Shown one piece after another: positions 1-8,357 of a DNA stretch of 64,000 nt. Source of the DNA: Maritimibacter alkaliphilus (GTDB lineage Bacteria; Pseudomonadota; Alphaproteobacteria; Rhodobacterales; Rhodobacteraceae). Position 1 is the first letter of the stretch; each line of letters begins with the position of its first letter. A program made the translations under genes and the position numbers. The stretch is taken from the NCBI RefSeq assembly GCF_019801605.1, contig NZ_JAHVIT010000002.1:1364001-1428000 (forward strand), given 5' to 3'. The notes beneath the pieces were generated by a model, which was given only the letters and a program-made list of their open reading frames with translations, had not been told where the DNA came from and did no database searches.

Positions 1-449
1 AGGGGCGCCTTGCGGCGCTTCTCCAACTCGTCCTCGGTGGGCGCGGCGCGAAAGGCGTCGAGCCCGGCCACGCAGGCGCCGGCAAGGGCGGACAGCGGTC
101 CGAGGTCACCGGTGGGCACGAGGGCGAGGAAGCCCTTCATGCACTGCAGCGTCAGCGGTCCGGTGGTGACCGGGGCCAGACCGGCGCAGAGCCTGCGGGC
201 GCTGTCGGCCAGCTGCTCGGGCGAGCGGCCCTCGGCCAGGCGGATCGGGGCCTTGATGGTGCCATGCAGCCCGTACTTGCGCGGCGTCGCCGTCAGGTCG
301 GAGATGGCGCGCGGCAGGTCTTCGATCTCGGGGTGGGTCACGCCGCAGCCTTCCTGGAGGTCCCAGCCCAGCCATGCAGCGCCGAACTCGGCCAACGGGC
401 CCGGTTCTGGAGCGTAGTAAATCGCGTAACGGTTGAATTCTGACATCAT
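1..449 (-). CDS. DUF1045 family protein (phosphonate-operon type), partial
   Basis: Reads leftward off the window edge, so the C-terminus is missing. The start is one of two tandem ATG codons (447-449 or 444-446), giving MMSEFNRYAIYYAPEPG. The visible part has the DUF1045 / TIGR03223 pattern: RYAIYYAP, GAAWLGWD, then YGLHGTIKAP, whose H-x-T is the first half of the 2H-phosphoesterase signature, followed by GFLALVP and LDAFRA. Family members sit in phosphonate (phn) operons and are assumed to be RNA-ligase/2H-like phosphodiesterases; no phn gene is visible here because the window stops. The second HxT motif cannot be checked. A rightward open frame over the same bases is a codon shadow. Confidence 0.8.
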   Translation of the reverse strand, partial: MMSEFNRYAIYYAPEPGPLAEFGAAWLGWDLQEGCGVTHPEIEDLPRAISDLTATPRKYGLHGTIKAPIRLAEGRSPEQLADSARRLCAGLAPVTTGPLTLQCMKGFLALVPTGDLGPLSALAGACVAGLDAFRAAPTEDELEKRRKAP

Positions 450-577
450 AACAATAGGGTCCGCTCGTGGTCTGTCCTCGCTATCCGGTGGGCGGTGACA
501 GGACCATGTCAAAAGCGACTGCTTACGTCAGGTGACCGGCGGTGGCGATATTCCGGGCGTCTGGAGTGGGCGTTTGC

Positions 578-1642
578 CTATTCCGCAGGCTGAAAACCGG
601 TGATCAGCTGCCGCAGCCCGAGGGCCGCGCCCGCAAAGATCGCCGCGAAGGTCAGCGGCGCGGACCAGGCCAGCACCGAAAACGCGGACACGCCCTGGCC
701 GATTGTGCACCCCATGGCAACAACGGCCCCTGCGCCCATGAGCGCCGCGCCGGTGATCTGGCGGCGCAGTTCGCGCGGATCCTCGCAGGCCTCCCAGCGG
801 AACCGGCCCTGGCTGAACGAGCCCGCGAAGGCCCCGAGCGCCACGCCCACCACGGAGCCCACGGAGAAGGAGAGATCCGCCGCAGCGCCCGTCATGGCGA
901 AGAGCAGCGTCTCCCCCAGCGGGGCCGAGAAGGAATGCGAGACGACGGGCAGGGCGGCAAAGCCGTGGTGCGCGATCCAGCTGGTGCCGGCCCAGCCGGT
1001 GAGGATTGCCGCCGCCACCACCGCCGACCAGAAGAGCGCCCGGCCATCGCGCAGGAAGTCGCGCGAGGCCAGCACGCCCGCGCAGATCGCGAGGCCCAGG
1101 GCGAGGCCCGTGGCCCAGACCGGCGCCCCCGTCCGGGCCGCGATCATGTGGGCGATGCCGGGCACCGGGTCCCCGGGGGTGACGGGCAGCTGGTGGAAGA
1201 GGCTGTCGCGCAGTCCGGCCAGCGGCCCGCGCAGCACGAGGTAGGAGGTCAGCCCCATGACCAGCACGATGACGAAGGCCCGCAGGTCGCCGCCGCCCAG
1301 CCGGGCGATCGCCCCGAAGCCGCAGTTGCCCGCGAGCGCCATGCCATAGCCGAAGGTCAGTCCGCCGAGGATCGCGGCCACCGGCATCCAGCGGATCGAG
1401 AGGTAGAAGGTTTCCGTGGGCACGAACAGGCCCGCGCCCATGAGCCCGAAGGCCCCCACGACGGAGAGGCCGATGGCCAGCCCCCACATGCGCATCCGTT
1501 TCGAGGAGCCGCCGTAGAGCAGGTCCTCGATCGCGCCGAGGGTGCAGAACCGTCCCATCCGGGCGGCAAGGCCCAGCATCACGCCGCCCGCAAGGCCGAT
1601 CAGCGCGGCAAGCGCCGGTTCTCCGAGTGCCAGAAAGTCCAT
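578..1642 (-). CDS. YeeE/YedE family sulfur-compound permease (TsuA-like, full length)
   Basis: 354 aa, inner membrane, about nine hydrophobic segments. It carries the cysteine motifs of the YeeE/TsuA family that mark the substrate path: GRFCTLGA near the N-terminus, GNCGFGA in the middle and GCTIGQGVSA near the C-terminus. TsuA proteins take up thiosulfate or other reduced sulfur. It lies 98 nt downstream of soxR on the same strand, so soxS-soxR-yeeE is probably one leftward unit divergent from soxV. Role (inference): bringing sulfur species across the inner membrane, or exporting sulfane sulfur to the periplasmic Sox system. The ATG at 1642 is the first in a hydrophobic-start frame. Substrate is not determinable from sequence. 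Confidence 0.85.
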   Translation of the reverse strand: MDFLALGEPALAALIGLAGGVMLGLAARMGRFCTLGAIEDLLYGGSSKRMRMWGLAIGLSVVGAFGLMGAGLFVPTETFYLSIRWMPVAAILGGLTFGYGMALAGNCGFGAIARLGGGDLRAFVIVLVMGLTSYLVLRGPLAGLRDSLFHQLPVTPGDPVPGIAHMIAARTGAPVWATGLALGLAICAGVLASRDFLRDGRALFWSAVVAAAILTGWAGTSWIAHHGFAALPVVSHSFSAPLGETLLFAMTGAAADLSFSVGSVVGVALGAFAGSFSQGRFRWEACEDPRELRRQITGAALMGAGAVVAMGCTIGQGVSAFSVLAWSAPLTFAAIFAGAALGLRQLITGFQPAE

Positions 1643-1740
1643 GCCCGATCCTCCCCATCCGACATGTGGTCCGCGACGCGGTCGCGGTCAGTCACCGGTC
1701 CGGTGCCGCCCCCTCCCGGGCGGCGCGGGACCGGTGTCTC

Positions 1741-2118
1741 TCAGTCGCAGAAAAGCTCGTAGACGAGTTCGAGAACCCGCTTCGGCTTGTCATCCGCGAG
1801 GCTGTAGTAGATGGCCTTGCCCTCGCGCCGGGGCACCACGAGGCCCTCCAGCCGCAGCCGCGACAGCTGCTGCGATACGGCGGCCTGCCGGGCCGAGAGC
1901 AGGTTCTCCAGCTCGGTCACGGATTTCTCGCCGGTGACGAGGTGGCACAGGATCATCAGGCGGCCTTCGTGGCTCACCGCCTTCAGAAAGTTCGAGGCCC
2001 GGGTGGCGTTGTCCACCATCCGGTCCATTTCGGCCTCCGAGAGGTTCTCGTCGAAGGCGGGCAGGGTCGTCTCTTCGACGGATTTCGGGGCGGCGCCGGT
2101 CTGCATTGCGAGGGTCAC
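1741..2118 (-). CDS. soxR: ArsR-family persulfide-responsive repressor SoxR
   Basis: 125 aa winged-helix regulator. The core has the ArsR recognition region ARQAAVSQQLSRLR and the wing RREGKAIYYSL. Cys58 (in MILCHL) and Cys124 (in ELFCD) match the pair that forms a tri- or tetrasulfide bridge in SqrR/BigR-type sensors; this family shuts sulfur-oxidation genes off until reactive sulfur modifies these cysteines. Position next to soxS and divergent from soxV matches soxR of Paracoccus and Pseudaminobacter. The start shown is GTG at 2118; an in-frame ATG at 2106 is equally possible. Likely targets are the soxS-soxV and soxW-soxX intergenic regions. This is not the MerR-type SoxR of enterobacteria. 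Confidence 0.9.
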   Translation of the reverse strand: MTLAMQTGAAPKSVEETTLPAFDENLSEAEMDRMVDNATRASNFLKAVSHEGRLMILCHLVTGEKSVTELENLLSARQAAVSQQLSRLRLEGLVVPRREGKAIYYSLADDKPKRVLELVYELFCD

Positions 2119-2173
2119 TTCCAGAATTTCCCTTTCGAAACAGAGTATACTAAAATCTGCGGGAGGCCAGCGG

Positions 2174-2560
2174 CTAGCCGGCTTTATCGGTATCGACCTG
2201 CTCGGAAAGCATCTTTTCGAGCAGGCCCCAGAAAAAGTCCTCGCCCGGGTAGCCCTCGATCCGGCCCAGTTCGGCGCCCTCGTCCACGAGGACGAAGGTC
2301 GGGGTGAAGACCACGGGCCGGGTGAAGGTGACGCCTTCGGGCGGTTGCTCAGAGATATCCATGCGCACCAGCGGCGCGCTCTCTCCGGCTGCGGTCTTGG
2401 GGTAGATCGGCGCGATGGTGCGGTCCCATGCGGCGCAATAGTCGCAGCCGGGGCGTTCGACCATGATCAGCTCCAGCGCCGCAGCGGCCCCGGGCAGGAG
2501 GCTGGCGGCAAGGATGAAGGCGGGGACCAGAGCAGGGGCGAAAGCGGGCAGAAGGCGCAT
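2174..2560 (-). CDS. soxS: SoxS periplasmic thioredoxin-like protein
   Basis: 128 aa from the ATG at 2560. The N-terminus is a signal peptide or anchor rich in Leu/Ala (about residues 1-28), followed by a thioredoxin-fold domain with C39-D-Y-C42 as the redox pair and a cis-Pro region at VVFTPTFVLVDEG. In Paracoccus SoxS is a periplasmic thiol reductase that keeps the SoxY carrier cysteine active, receiving electrons through SoxV. The frame stays open upstream to 2686, but that part has no signal-peptide character and overlaps the intergenic control region, so the shorter start is preferred. It precedes soxR by 55 nt on the same strand. Confidence 0.9.
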   Translation of the reverse strand: MRLLPAFAPALVPAFILAASLLPGAAAALELIMVERPGCDYCAAWDRTIAPIYPKTAAGESAPLVRMDISEQPPEGVTFTRPVVFTPTFVLVDEGAELGRIEGYPGEDFFWGLLEKMLSEQVDTDKAG

Positions 2561-2692
2561 GGGCCGGTGTCCTGTGAAACGGGGCTGGCCCCGGGGGCTG
2601 GGGCATGCCGGAGACATGGCATAAGATATCGGGCCAGACATGGCATCGGGCGGGGTGGGCGTCAAACGCAGCCATCGTCGCATCACGGCGGA

Positions 2693-2722
2693 TTGACGAG
2701 CCGCTGACGTTCTATCTAATGT
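2693..2722 (+). promoter_or_regulatory. Candidate soxV promoter
   Basis: TTGACG at 2693-2698 and TAATGT at 2717-2722 are separated by 18 bp, a reasonable sigma-70-like pair 35 nt upstream of the soxV start. A TTC-N10-GAA element (2710-2725) overlaps the -10 region and loosely resembles the better palindrome before soxX, so SoxR may repress here. Computed by eye only. Confidence 0.45.
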
Positions 2723-2757
2723 GAATATGTTTATGGCTCAAGGGTAGGGAGGCCCTG

Positions 2758-3495
2758 GTGCTGGAAATCTCTTACGTCGGCGCGGCGCTTGCCGGGCTTT
2801 TGTCCTTCTTCACCCCCTGCATTCTGCCGATGGTGCCTTTCTACCTGTGCTACATGGCCGGGCTCTCCATGTCCGAGTTGCAGGGCGACGGGGATATCGC
2901 GCCCGGCGCGCGCAAGCGGTTGGTGCTGTCGGCGGTGGCCTTCGCCCTCGGCGTGACCTCGATCTTCGTGCTGCTGGGGATGGGGGCGACGGCGCTGGGG
3001 CAGGCCTTTGCCCAGTGGAAGCAGCCGCTGTCCTATGTTGCGGCCGCGATCCTGCTCCTCTTCGGGCTGCATTTCCTCGGCGTGCTGCGCATCCCGCTGC
3101 TCTACCGCGAAGCCCGCCTCGAATCGAAGGCCGAGCCGACGAGCCTGCTGGGCGCCTATGTCATGGGGCTGGCCTTCGGCTTCGGCTGGACGCCCTGCGT
3201 CGGCCCGGCGCTGGCCTCGATCCTGATGATCGCCTCGGGCATGGGGGATCTGTGGCGCGGGGCACTGCTGCTGCTGGTCTACGGGCTGGGAATGACCGCG
3301 CCCTTCGTCATCGCGGCGCTCTTCGCGCGGCCCTTCCTGGCCTGGGTCGGCCGCAACCGCCGCTACATGGGATACGTCGAGAAGGCGATGGGGGTGATGC
3401 TGATCCTCTTCGCCCTGCTGATTGCCACCAATACCGTCAACCTGATCGCGGACTGGCTGATCCGCACCTTCCCCGGCTTCCTGAACGTCGGGTGA
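2758..3495 (+). CDS. soxV: SoxV, CcdA/DsbD-type membrane electron carrier
   Basis: 245 aa, six hydrophobic segments, inner membrane. GTG start preceded by AGGGAGG eight bases upstream. CcdA hallmarks are present: FFTPCILPMVPFYLCYM near the N-terminus and GFGWTPCVGPALASIL around residue 145, the two Pro-Cys motifs whose cysteines relay electrons from cytoplasmic thioredoxin to periplasmic partners. In Paracoccus SoxV is specific for the Sox system and cannot be replaced by CcdA. It heads the rightward sox operon; soxW follows after 45 nt. Fusion or truncation is not seen; the length is normal for the family. Confidence 0.95.
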   Translation: MLEISYVGAALAGLLSFFTPCILPMVPFYLCYMAGLSMSELQGDGDIAPGARKRLVLSAVAFALGVTSIFVLLGMGATALGQAFAQWKQPLSYVAAAILLLFGLHFLGVLRIPLLYREARLESKAEPTSLLGAYVMGLAFGFGWTPCVGPALASILMIASGMGDLWRGALLLLVYGLGMTAPFVIAALFARPFLAWVGRNRRYMGYVEKAMGVMLILFALLIATNTVNLIADWLIRTFPGFLNVG

Positions 3496-3540
3496 GGCCT
3501 GCTTGCTCCCGCAAGCGGATGGCCCTGAGGAGGAGAAACC

Positions 3541-4110
3541 ATGAAACACGTTCTGATCGCCATGGGCACCGTGCTGGCCCTGGCCACCGGTGCCGCCGCC
3601 GCCACCCTGGGCGACGACGGGCTGCACAAGGCACCCTGGATGCGCGACACCTTCAAGGACCTGCGCGAGGACCAGGCCGAGGCCCAGGCGGAGGGTCGAC
3701 GCCTGATGGTCATCGTCGAGCAGCGTGGCTGCATCTACTGCACCAAGATGCACAACGAGGTCTTTCCCCAGCCCGAGATCGAGAGCCTGCTGATGGACAA
3801 GTACTTCGTCGTCCAGATCAACATGTTCGGCGACGTGGAGGTGACGGACTTCGACGGGGAATCGCTGCCCGAGAAGGAGATGGTCCGGAAGTGGGGCCTG
3901 ATGTTCACGCCGACGATGATGATGTTCCCCAAGGAGGTGCCCGAGGGCCTGTCTGCCGCGCGGGCCGCGGCCGTCACCATGCCCGGCGCCTTCGGGAAGG
4001 GCACGACCTTCGACCTGCTCACATGGGTTCTGGACGAAGGATATAACGGCGAAGAGCCGTTCCAGAAGTACCACGCGCGGATGATCGAGGCGCGGCAATC
4101 TTCCAAGTGA
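3541..4110 (+). CDS. soxW: SoxW periplasmic thioredoxin
   Basis: 189 aa with a cleavable signal peptide (about residues 1-22, ending AAAATLG). The redox motif is C64-I-Y-C67 in EQRGCIYCTKMHNEVF, and FTPTMMMFPKE supplies the cis-proline loop. SoxW accepts electrons from SoxV in the periplasm; in Paracoccus it is partly dispensable. A GGAGG-rich ribosome site (GAGGAGAAACC) sits before the ATG. After soxW there is a 123-nt gap that carries a palindromic operator candidate, so soxX may have its own regulated promoter. Confidence 0.92.
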   Translation: MKHVLIAMGTVLALATGAAAATLGDDGLHKAPWMRDTFKDLREDQAEAQAEGRRLMVIVEQRGCIYCTKMHNEVFPQPEIESLLMDKYFVVQINMFGDVEVTDFDGESLPEKEMVRKWGLMFTPTMMMFPKEVPEGLSAARAAAVTMPGAFGKGTTFDLLTWVLDEGYNGEEPFQKYHARMIEARQSSK

Positions 4111-4132
4111 ATCCTTCGCAGGCGCAGCAATC

Positions 4133-4158
4133 ATAAGTAAATTCGACTTATTGAATTT
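4133..4158. promoter_or_regulatory. Palindromic operator candidate upstream of soxX
   Basis: Two overlapping perfect inverted repeats are visible: AAATTC-N8-GAATTT (4139-4158), and ATAAGT-N7-ACTTAT (4133-4151). ATTC-N8-GAAT is the consensus reported for the SqrR/BigR/YgaV ArsR repressors, to which this SoxR belongs by its cysteine pair. It lies 75 nt before the soxX ATG in the soxW-soxX gap, where SoxR has been reported to bind in other species. Inference: SoxR binding site. Confidence 0.6.
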
Positions 4159-4233
4159 GATGTTGCGCGGGTTTGTCGCACCGCATATGCTGATCACGAG
4201 GACGCGACCGAAAAGGTAGCTGAGGGAGGAAAA

Positions 4234-4716
4234 ATGACACGCAAGTTGATGCCGATGGCCTTCGTGCTGGCGGCGGGGGCGGCCACGTCCCTGGCGGCAG
4301 CGGAGGTAGCCCCGAGCGACGTGGTCTATGACGATTACGGCGCGATCGAGGCGCCGCTGACCGAGACTGCGGGCAGCGCGGAAGAGGGCGCCAAGGTCAT
4401 GACGAACCGGGGCCTGGGCAACTGCGTGGCCTGCCACGCGGTGACGGCACTGGAAAGCGCCCCGTTCCATGGCGAGGTGGGCCCGCCGCTCGACGGTGTG
4501 GCGGATCGCTGGTCCGTGGCCGAGCTGCGCGGGATCGTCGCGAACGCCAAGAAAACCTACGACGGCACCATCATGCCGGCGTTCTACAAGACCAGCGGCT
4601 ACATCCGCCCCGGGGATGCCTTCACCGGCAAGGCCGGGACCGAACCGCTGCCGCCCCTGCTGACCGCCCAGCAGATCGAGGATGTTGTCGCCTTCCTGAC
4701 CACTCTCAAAGAGTGA
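4234..4716 (+). CDS. soxX: SoxX, c-type cytochrome subunit of SoxXA
   Basis: 160 aa with a signal peptide to about residue 23 (SLAAAE). One haem motif C64-V-A-C67-H68; Met114 in GTIMPAFY is the likely sixth ligand, giving the His/Met electron-transfer haem typical of SoxX. C-terminal LTAQQIEDVVAFLTTL is the usual closing helix of class I cytochromes. SoxXA couples the sulfane of thiosulfate oxidatively to the SoxY cysteine, releasing electrons to periplasmic cytochrome. Preceded by TGAGGGAGG. First gene of the core soxXYZABCD block. Confidence 0.96.
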   Translation: MTRKLMPMAFVLAAGAATSLAAAEVAPSDVVYDDYGAIEAPLTETAGSAEEGAKVMTNRGLGNCVACHAVTALESAPFHGEVGPPLDGVADRWSVAELRGIVANAKKTYDGTIMPAFYKTSGYIRPGDAFTGKAGTEPLPPLLTAQQIEDVVAFLTTLKE

Positions 4717-4741
4717 TCCGGACGGCCTGATCGACAAGGAG

Positions 4742-5164
4742 ATGACTATGCAGATGACCCGACGCGACACGCTGGCCCTTGGCCTTGGCGCCGCCGCGCT
4801 GACGATCCTTCCCTTCCGTGTGAACGCGGCGGCGGAAGACAAGATCGCCGAATTCACCGGCGGTGCGGAGACCTCCGGCACCGGCCTGACCCTGACCGCC
4901 CCCGAGATCGCGGAGAACGGCAACACCGTTCCGATCAGCGTCTCGGCCCCCGGCGCGACGGCGATCCTGGTGCTGGCCACCGGCAACCCGACCCCGGGTG
5001 TGGCGACCTTCACCTTCGGCCCGCTCGCCGGCTCGCAGGATGCCTCGACCCGCATCCGTCTTGCCGGAACGCAGGACGTGGTGGCGATCGCCAAGATGGC
5101 CGACGGCAGCTTTGCCAAGGCTTCCAGCACCGTCAAGGTGACCATCGGCGGCTGCGGCGGCTGA
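4742..5164 (+). CDS. soxY: SoxY sulfur-carrier subunit
   Basis: 140 aa. The twin-arginine signal is MTRRDTLALGLGAAAL. The mature domain ends in the family-defining swinging arm IGGCGG; Cys138 is the covalent attachment site for thiosulfate-derived sulfur. SoxY is exported folded with SoxZ through Tat. Gene order and spacing (23 nt to soxZ) fit translation of a SoxYZ heterodimer. M1, M3 and M5 are all ATG; the exact start is uncertain but does not change the Tat motif. Confidence 0.97.
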   Translation: MTMQMTRRDTLALGLGAAALTILPFRVNAAAEDKIAEFTGGAETSGTGLTLTAPEIAENGNTVPISVSAPGATAILVLATGNPTPGVATFTFGPLAGSQDASTRIRLAGTQDVVAIAKMADGSFAKASSTVKVTIGGCGG

Positions 5165-5187
5165 GCTCAGGAAAGAGGATCAAGACA

Positions 5188-5517
5188 ATGGCATCTGGTG
5201 TGAAACCCCGGGTGAAAGCCCCGAAAACCGCATCCGCTGGCGAAGTGGTCACGATCAAGACCCTGATCAGCCACCCGATGGAAAGCGGTCAGCGCAAGGA
5301 CGGGAACGGCAATCCGATCCCCCGGTCCATCATCAATCGCTTCACCTGCGAGTTCAACGGCGAGAGCGTCGTGGACATCGCGATGGAGCCGGCGATCTCG
5401 ACGAACCCCTACTTCGAATTCGAAGCCAAGGTTCCCGAGAGCGGCGAGTTCAAGTTCACCTGGTACGACGACGACGGGTCTGTCTACGAGGATACGAGCG
5501 CGGTGACGGTGTCCTGA
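5188..5517 (+). CDS. soxZ: SoxZ, partner of SoxY
   Basis: 109 aa, no signal peptide, as usual for SoxZ, which is co-exported with SoxY. The sequence shows the SoxZ beta-sandwich pattern: PRVKAPKTASAGEVVTIKT at the start, ISHPMESGQRKD, RFTCEFNG and FKFTWYDDDG near the end. It has no catalytic residues of its own; it presents SoxY to SoxXA, SoxB and SoxCD. RBS AAAGAGG lies before the ATG. Confidence 0.97.
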   Translation: MASGVKPRVKAPKTASAGEVVTIKTLISHPMESGQRKDGNGNPIPRSIINRFTCEFNGESVVDIAMEPAISTNPYFEFEAKVPESGEFKFTWYDDDGSVYEDTSAVTVS

Positions 5518-5548
5518 GGGACACCGCACTTTCAGGGAGGAGCAACGC

Positions 5549-6421
5549 ATGACAAGAACGAAGCTGACCCGCGCGACGTGGAGCACGACGCTGGGGCTGC
5601 TCGGCGGCCTCGCGCTCGCCGCGCCCCTCGCCGCGGACGAAAACGCTGACCTCGTGATCAACGGCGATCTCAACATCACCGTGCGCACCGAGGCACCCGC
5701 GCATCTGGACGGCGCCCTGTCGGAGATCACCTCCGGCTGGGTCTACCGCTCGGACGAGACGCAGCAACTGCAGATGGACGACTTCGACAACCCGGGCATG
5801 ATCTTCGTCGATCAGGCCATGGATGTCTGGGGCACGCCCGATGGCACCGAGGGCAAGAGCTGTGCCTCCTGCCACGACGATCCCGCCGTCAGCATGAAGG
5901 GGGTCCGCGCGGTCTATCCCAAATGGAACGAGGAGGCCGGCGAGGTTCGGACCCTCGCCATGCAGATCAACGCCTGCCGTGAAAGCCGCATGGGCGCCGA
6001 CAAGTGGGATATCGTGAAGTCCGACATGGTGAACATGGAGGCGCTGATCTCGGTCCAGTCGCGCGGCATGCCCGTGAACGTGGCGATCGACGGCCCGGCC
6101 CAGGAAACCTGGGAGAAGGGCAAGGAGATCTACTACACCCGCTTCGGCCAGCTCGAACTGGCCTGCGCGAATTGCCACGAGGACAACTACGGCAACTACA
6201 TCCGCGCCGACCACCTGTCCCAGGGCCAGATCAACGGCTTCCCGGCCTACCGCCTCAAGAACGCCAAGCTGAACGCGGTGCAGGATCGCTTCAAGGGCTG
6301 CGTGCGCGACACCCGCGCCGAGACCTTCAAGCCCGGCAGCCCCGAGTTCAACGCGCTGGAACTCTACGTCGCCAGCCGCGGCAACGGCCTCTCGGTCGAG
6401 GGGCCCTCGGTCCGCAACTGA
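5549..6421 (+). CDS. soxA: SoxA, diheme c-type cytochrome of SoxXA
   Basis: 290 aa with a signal peptide ending near LAAD (residue 30). Two haem motifs are seen: C105-A-S-C108-H109 and C206-A-N-C209-H210. Cys143 (INAC) and Cys251 (FKGC) fit the axial thiolate ligands; the second is the catalytic cysteine persulfide position in the Rhodovulum sulfidophilum enzyme. So this is the two-haem form, not the one-haem form of Starkeya-type SoxA. It acts with SoxX to attach thiosulfate to SoxY. Start has AGGGAGGAG upstream; 119 nt separates it from soxB. Confidence 0.96.
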   Translation: MTRTKLTRATWSTTLGLLGGLALAAPLAADENADLVINGDLNITVRTEAPAHLDGALSEITSGWVYRSDETQQLQMDDFDNPGMIFVDQAMDVWGTPDGTEGKSCASCHDDPAVSMKGVRAVYPKWNEEAGEVRTLAMQINACRESRMGADKWDIVKSDMVNMEALISVQSRGMPVNVAIDGPAQETWEKGKEIYYTRFGQLELACANCHEDNYGNYIRADHLSQGQINGFPAYRLKNAKLNAVQDRFKGCVRDTRAETFKPGSPEFNALELYVASRGNGLSVEGPSVRN

Positions 6422-6540
6422 CACCTGTCCTTGGCCAGAGTACGGCCTGAAACGAGTACCCCCTTCCGCCCCGGCGGGAGGGGACCTGTTCCCTGCATCC
6501 TGACGCCTGTTTCCAGACGCCCTACGACGGAGCCCGTCCC

Positions 6541-8238
6541 ATGATCTCCCGCCGCGATTTCCTTCAGGTCTCCATGGCCGCCTCGGCCCTGCTGGGCGCC
6601 TCCGGCTTTGGCAGCTGGTCCCGGCTGGCCGCGCAGCAGGCGCTGACGCAGGACCAGCTGCTGCAGTTCGACACCTTCGGGAATGTCTCGCTGATCCATG
6701 TCACCGACATCCACGCACAGCTGAAGCCGCTCTATTTCCGCGAGCCCTCCGTGAACCTCGGGGTGGGTGGCAACAAGGGCGCGGTGCCCCATGTCACCGG
6801 CGCCGACTTCCGCAGGCTCTATGGCATCGACGACGGCTCGCCCTCGCATTACGCGCTCTCCTCGGGGGATTTCGCGGCGCTGGCGGGGATGTACGGCAAG
6901 GTCGGCGGCATGGACCGCGTGGCCACCGTGATCAACGCCATCCGCGCCGACCGGCCCGATGCTCTGCTCCTCGACGGCGGCGATACCTGGCACGGCTCCT
7001 ACACCTGCCTCAAGACCGAGGGGCAGGACATGGTCAACGTGATGAACGCGCTCAAGCCCGACGCGATGACCTTCCACTGGGAATTCACCCTCGGCTCCGC
7101 CCGGGTGCAGGAGCTGGTGGAGGGGCTGCCCTTCGCCGCCCTCGGCCAGAACATCTTTGACGCGGAATGGGACGAGCCGGCCGAGCTCTTCAAACCCTAC
7201 AAGTTCTACGAGACCGGCGGTGTGAAGGTCGCCGTGATCGGGCAGGCCTTCCCCTACATGCCGATCGCCAACCCCGGCTGGATGTTCCCGGAGTACTCCT
7301 TCGGTATCCGGGACGAGCATATGCAGCAGATGGTCGACGAGGTCCGCGCGCAGGGCGCCGAGCTGGTCGTCTGCCTCAGCCACAATGGCTTCGACGTGGA
7401 CAAGAAGATGGCGGGCGTGGTGAAGGGGATCGACGTGATCCTCACCGGCCACACTCACGACGCGCTGCCCGAGCCGGTGCTGGTGGGCGAGACGATCCTG
7501 ATCGCCTCCGGCTCCAACGGCAAGTTCGTCTCCCGCGTCGATCTGGATGTGCGCGACGGCCGGATGATGGGCTTCCGCCACAAGCTGATCCCGATCTTCT
7601 CGGACGTGATCACCCCGGACGCGGAGGTCGCCGCGCTGATCGACGAACAGCGCGCGCCCTACGAGGCCGAGATGAGCGAGGTCATCGGCCAGACCGAGGG
7701 GCTGCTCTATCGCCGGGGCAACTTCAACGGCACATGGGACGACCTGATCTGCGATGCGCTGCTTTCCGAGCGGGACGCGCAGATCGCCATGTCGCCCGGC
7801 GTCCGCTGGGGCCCCTCGCTGGTGCCGGGGCAGGACATCACCCGCGAGGATATCTTCAACGTCACCTCCATGAGCTACGGCAAGGCCTACCGCTCCGAGA
7901 TGAAAGGCGAATTCATCAAGGTGATCCTCGAGGACGTGGCGGACAACATCTTCAACCCCGATCCCTACTACCAGCAGGGCGGCGACATGGTGCGCATCGG
8001 GGGCATGGGCTACCGGATCGACGTGTCGAAACCGCAGGGCGAACGCATCAGCGAGATGACCCTGCTGGCCACTGGCGAGCCGATCGATCCCGCCAAGTCC
8101 TACGTCGTTGCCGGCTGGGCCAGCGTGAACGAGGGCACCGAGGGGCCGCAGATCTGGGACGTGGTGGAAAGCCATATCTCCAAGCTGGGCACCGTCCCAC
8201 CCATCGACCGTGACAGCGTCACGGTGACCGGAACCTGA
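6541..8238 (+). CDS. soxB: SoxB sulfate thiol hydrolase (dimanganese)
   Basis: 565 aa. Tat signal MISRRDFLQVSMAASALLG, then a metallophosphoesterase-fold domain with the metal motifs HVTDIHAQLKP, LDGGDTWHGS, VCLSHNGFDVD and LTGHTHDALP, followed by a C-terminal 5'-nucleotidase-like domain (NVTSMSYGKAYR, NIFNPDPYYQQGGDMVRIGG). SoxB hydrolyses the sulfone group from SoxY-bound thiosulfate, releasing sulfate. Length is normal. The 119 nt before it contains no obvious terminator, so it is probably in the soxX-D transcript. Confidence 0.97.
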   Translation: MISRRDFLQVSMAASALLGASGFGSWSRLAAQQALTQDQLLQFDTFGNVSLIHVTDIHAQLKPLYFREPSVNLGVGGNKGAVPHVTGADFRRLYGIDDGSPSHYALSSGDFAALAGMYGKVGGMDRVATVINAIRADRPDALLLDGGDTWHGSYTCLKTEGQDMVNVMNALKPDAMTFHWEFTLGSARVQELVEGLPFAALGQNIFDAEWDEPAELFKPYKFYETGGVKVAVIGQAFPYMPIANPGWMFPEYSFGIRDEHMQQMVDEVRAQGAELVVCLSHNGFDVDKKMAGVVKGIDVILTGHTHDALPEPVLVGETILIASGSNGKFVSRVDLDVRDGRMMGFRHKLIPIFSDVITPDAEVAALIDEQRAPYEAEMSEVIGQTEGLLYRRGNFNGTWDDLICDALLSERDAQIAMSPGVRWGPSLVPGQDITREDIFNVTSMSYGKAYRSEMKGEFIKVILEDVADNIFNPDPYYQQGGDMVRIGGMGYRIDVSKPQGERISEMTLLATGEPIDPAKSYVVAGWASVNEGTEGPQIWDVVESHISKLGTVPPIDRDSVTVTGT

Positions 8239-8357
8239 TCCCGGCCGCTCCGGTCCGCCGGGGCGGTCCCACGGGCATGAGTTTGTCAAAAATTTTTGCC
8301 CTATACATGCACAATGATGAATGAGATGATTTGTAAAAGAGTGAGGAGGTCAGCCAG

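Noticed and set aside
2731-5145. An 804-codon leftward open frame across soxV-soxY
   Set aside because: Antisense shadow of GC-rich coding DNA. It crosses several well-supported sox genes, and its translation is low-complexity without family motifs.
8281-8320. Sigma-70 promoter before soxC (TTGTCA and TATACA)
   Set aside because: Spacing is 13 bp, too short; only AT-richness remains as evidence.
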